Below, piece by piece: positions 63,979 to 64,000 of a stretch of DNA of 64,000 nucleotides. The stretch comes from Aquitalea sp. LB_tupeE (GTDB lineage Bacteria; Pseudomonadota; Gammaproteobacteria; Burkholderiales; Chromobacteriaceae), in NCBI RefSeq assembly GCF_013391415.1, contig NZ_JACAXB010000033.1:143133-207132 (forward strand), written 5' to 3'. Within the stretch, counting starts at the first letter, position 1, and every line of letters starts with the position of its first letter. Position numbers and translations under genes: made by a program. The notes under the pieces are model-generated. The model saw only the letters and a list, made by a program, of their open reading frames with translations, searched no databases and was not told where the DNA came from.

Positions 63979-64000
63979 ACATCGTCTTTTGGCTTCCTAA

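Overview
The window looks like a chromosomal segment of a GC-rich betaproteobacterium. The gene content and protein flavour fit the Neisseriales, a Chromobacteriaceae-type genome such as Aquitalea, Vogesella or Chromobacterium. This placement is inferred from the dacA-ybeD-lipB-lipA block, the malonate decarboxylase operon and the general codon and base use; no 16S gene is present. I see no transposases or prophage genes. The only clearly accessory element is a type I-F CRISPR-Cas locus at the right end.

Layout. 1-2.7 kb: the 3' end of a catalase gene, an AraC regulator, a LysE-type exporter and a secreted alpha/beta hydrolase. 2.7-7.3 kb: sbcDC. 7.4-14.7 kb: mostly single genes, namely a DUF945 protein, a PLD-type nuclease, an isochorismatase-like hydrolase lacking its cysteine, a cold-shock gene with a long 5' leader, a LysR/TauE pair, tRNA-Tyr, a periplasmic binding protein and a ProX-like deacylase. 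14.8-20.4 kb: lipA, lipB, ybeD, dacA, then ilvA and a HAD phosphatase. 20.5-23.2 kb: small hypotheticals, an EAL phosphodiesterase and a degenerate EAL-like neighbour. 23.7-32.2 kb: mdcR and mdcABCDE-madLM-mdcGH, which take up malonate and decarboxylate it to acetate on an acyl-carrier-bound prosthetic group. 32.2-36.2 kb: a class-III PLP enzyme, an APH-fold kinase and an SDR, overlapping one another, opposite a GntR regulator that has a perfect palindrome upstream.

36.7-42.2 kb: an AEC carrier faces a three-gene unit of an SdhB-like iron-sulfur protein, an SdhA/FrdA-like flavoprotein without the covalent-FAD histidine, and a NuoF-like protein. Together they suggest a soluble NAD-linked dicarboxylate or enoate oxidoreductase. 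A YbaK-type deacylase follows. 42.3-54.3 kb: a 12-gene minus-strand operon runs from an AA_synth (DUF1185) gene through an alpha/beta hydrolase, a flavin reductase with a degenerate Nudix-like tail, an LLM flavin monooxygenase, an aldehyde dehydrogenase, a NIPSNAP protein, a four-gene ABC importer and a succinate-semialdehyde dehydrogenase to a GntR/FCD regulator. A carboxymuconolactone-decarboxylase-family gene is divergent, across a promoter carrying GGTATACC palindromes. This reads as a complete uptake-oxygenation-hydrolysis-oxidation pathway feeding succinate, for a substrate I cannot name; a nitrogen heterocycle or cyclic amide is the best guess.

54.5-64 kb: cas1, cas2-3, csy1, csy2, csy3 and cas6f, then a strong terminator, a leader and an array with 15 repeats and 14 full 32-bp spacers in view. 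The candidates for undescribed biology are the SdhAB/NuoF-like unit, the LLM operon and the kinase/PLP-enzyme cluster. Smaller points of interest are an intrinsic terminator inside the malonate operon, the altered Walker A loop of Cas3, and a palindrome overlapping a possible cas promoter.
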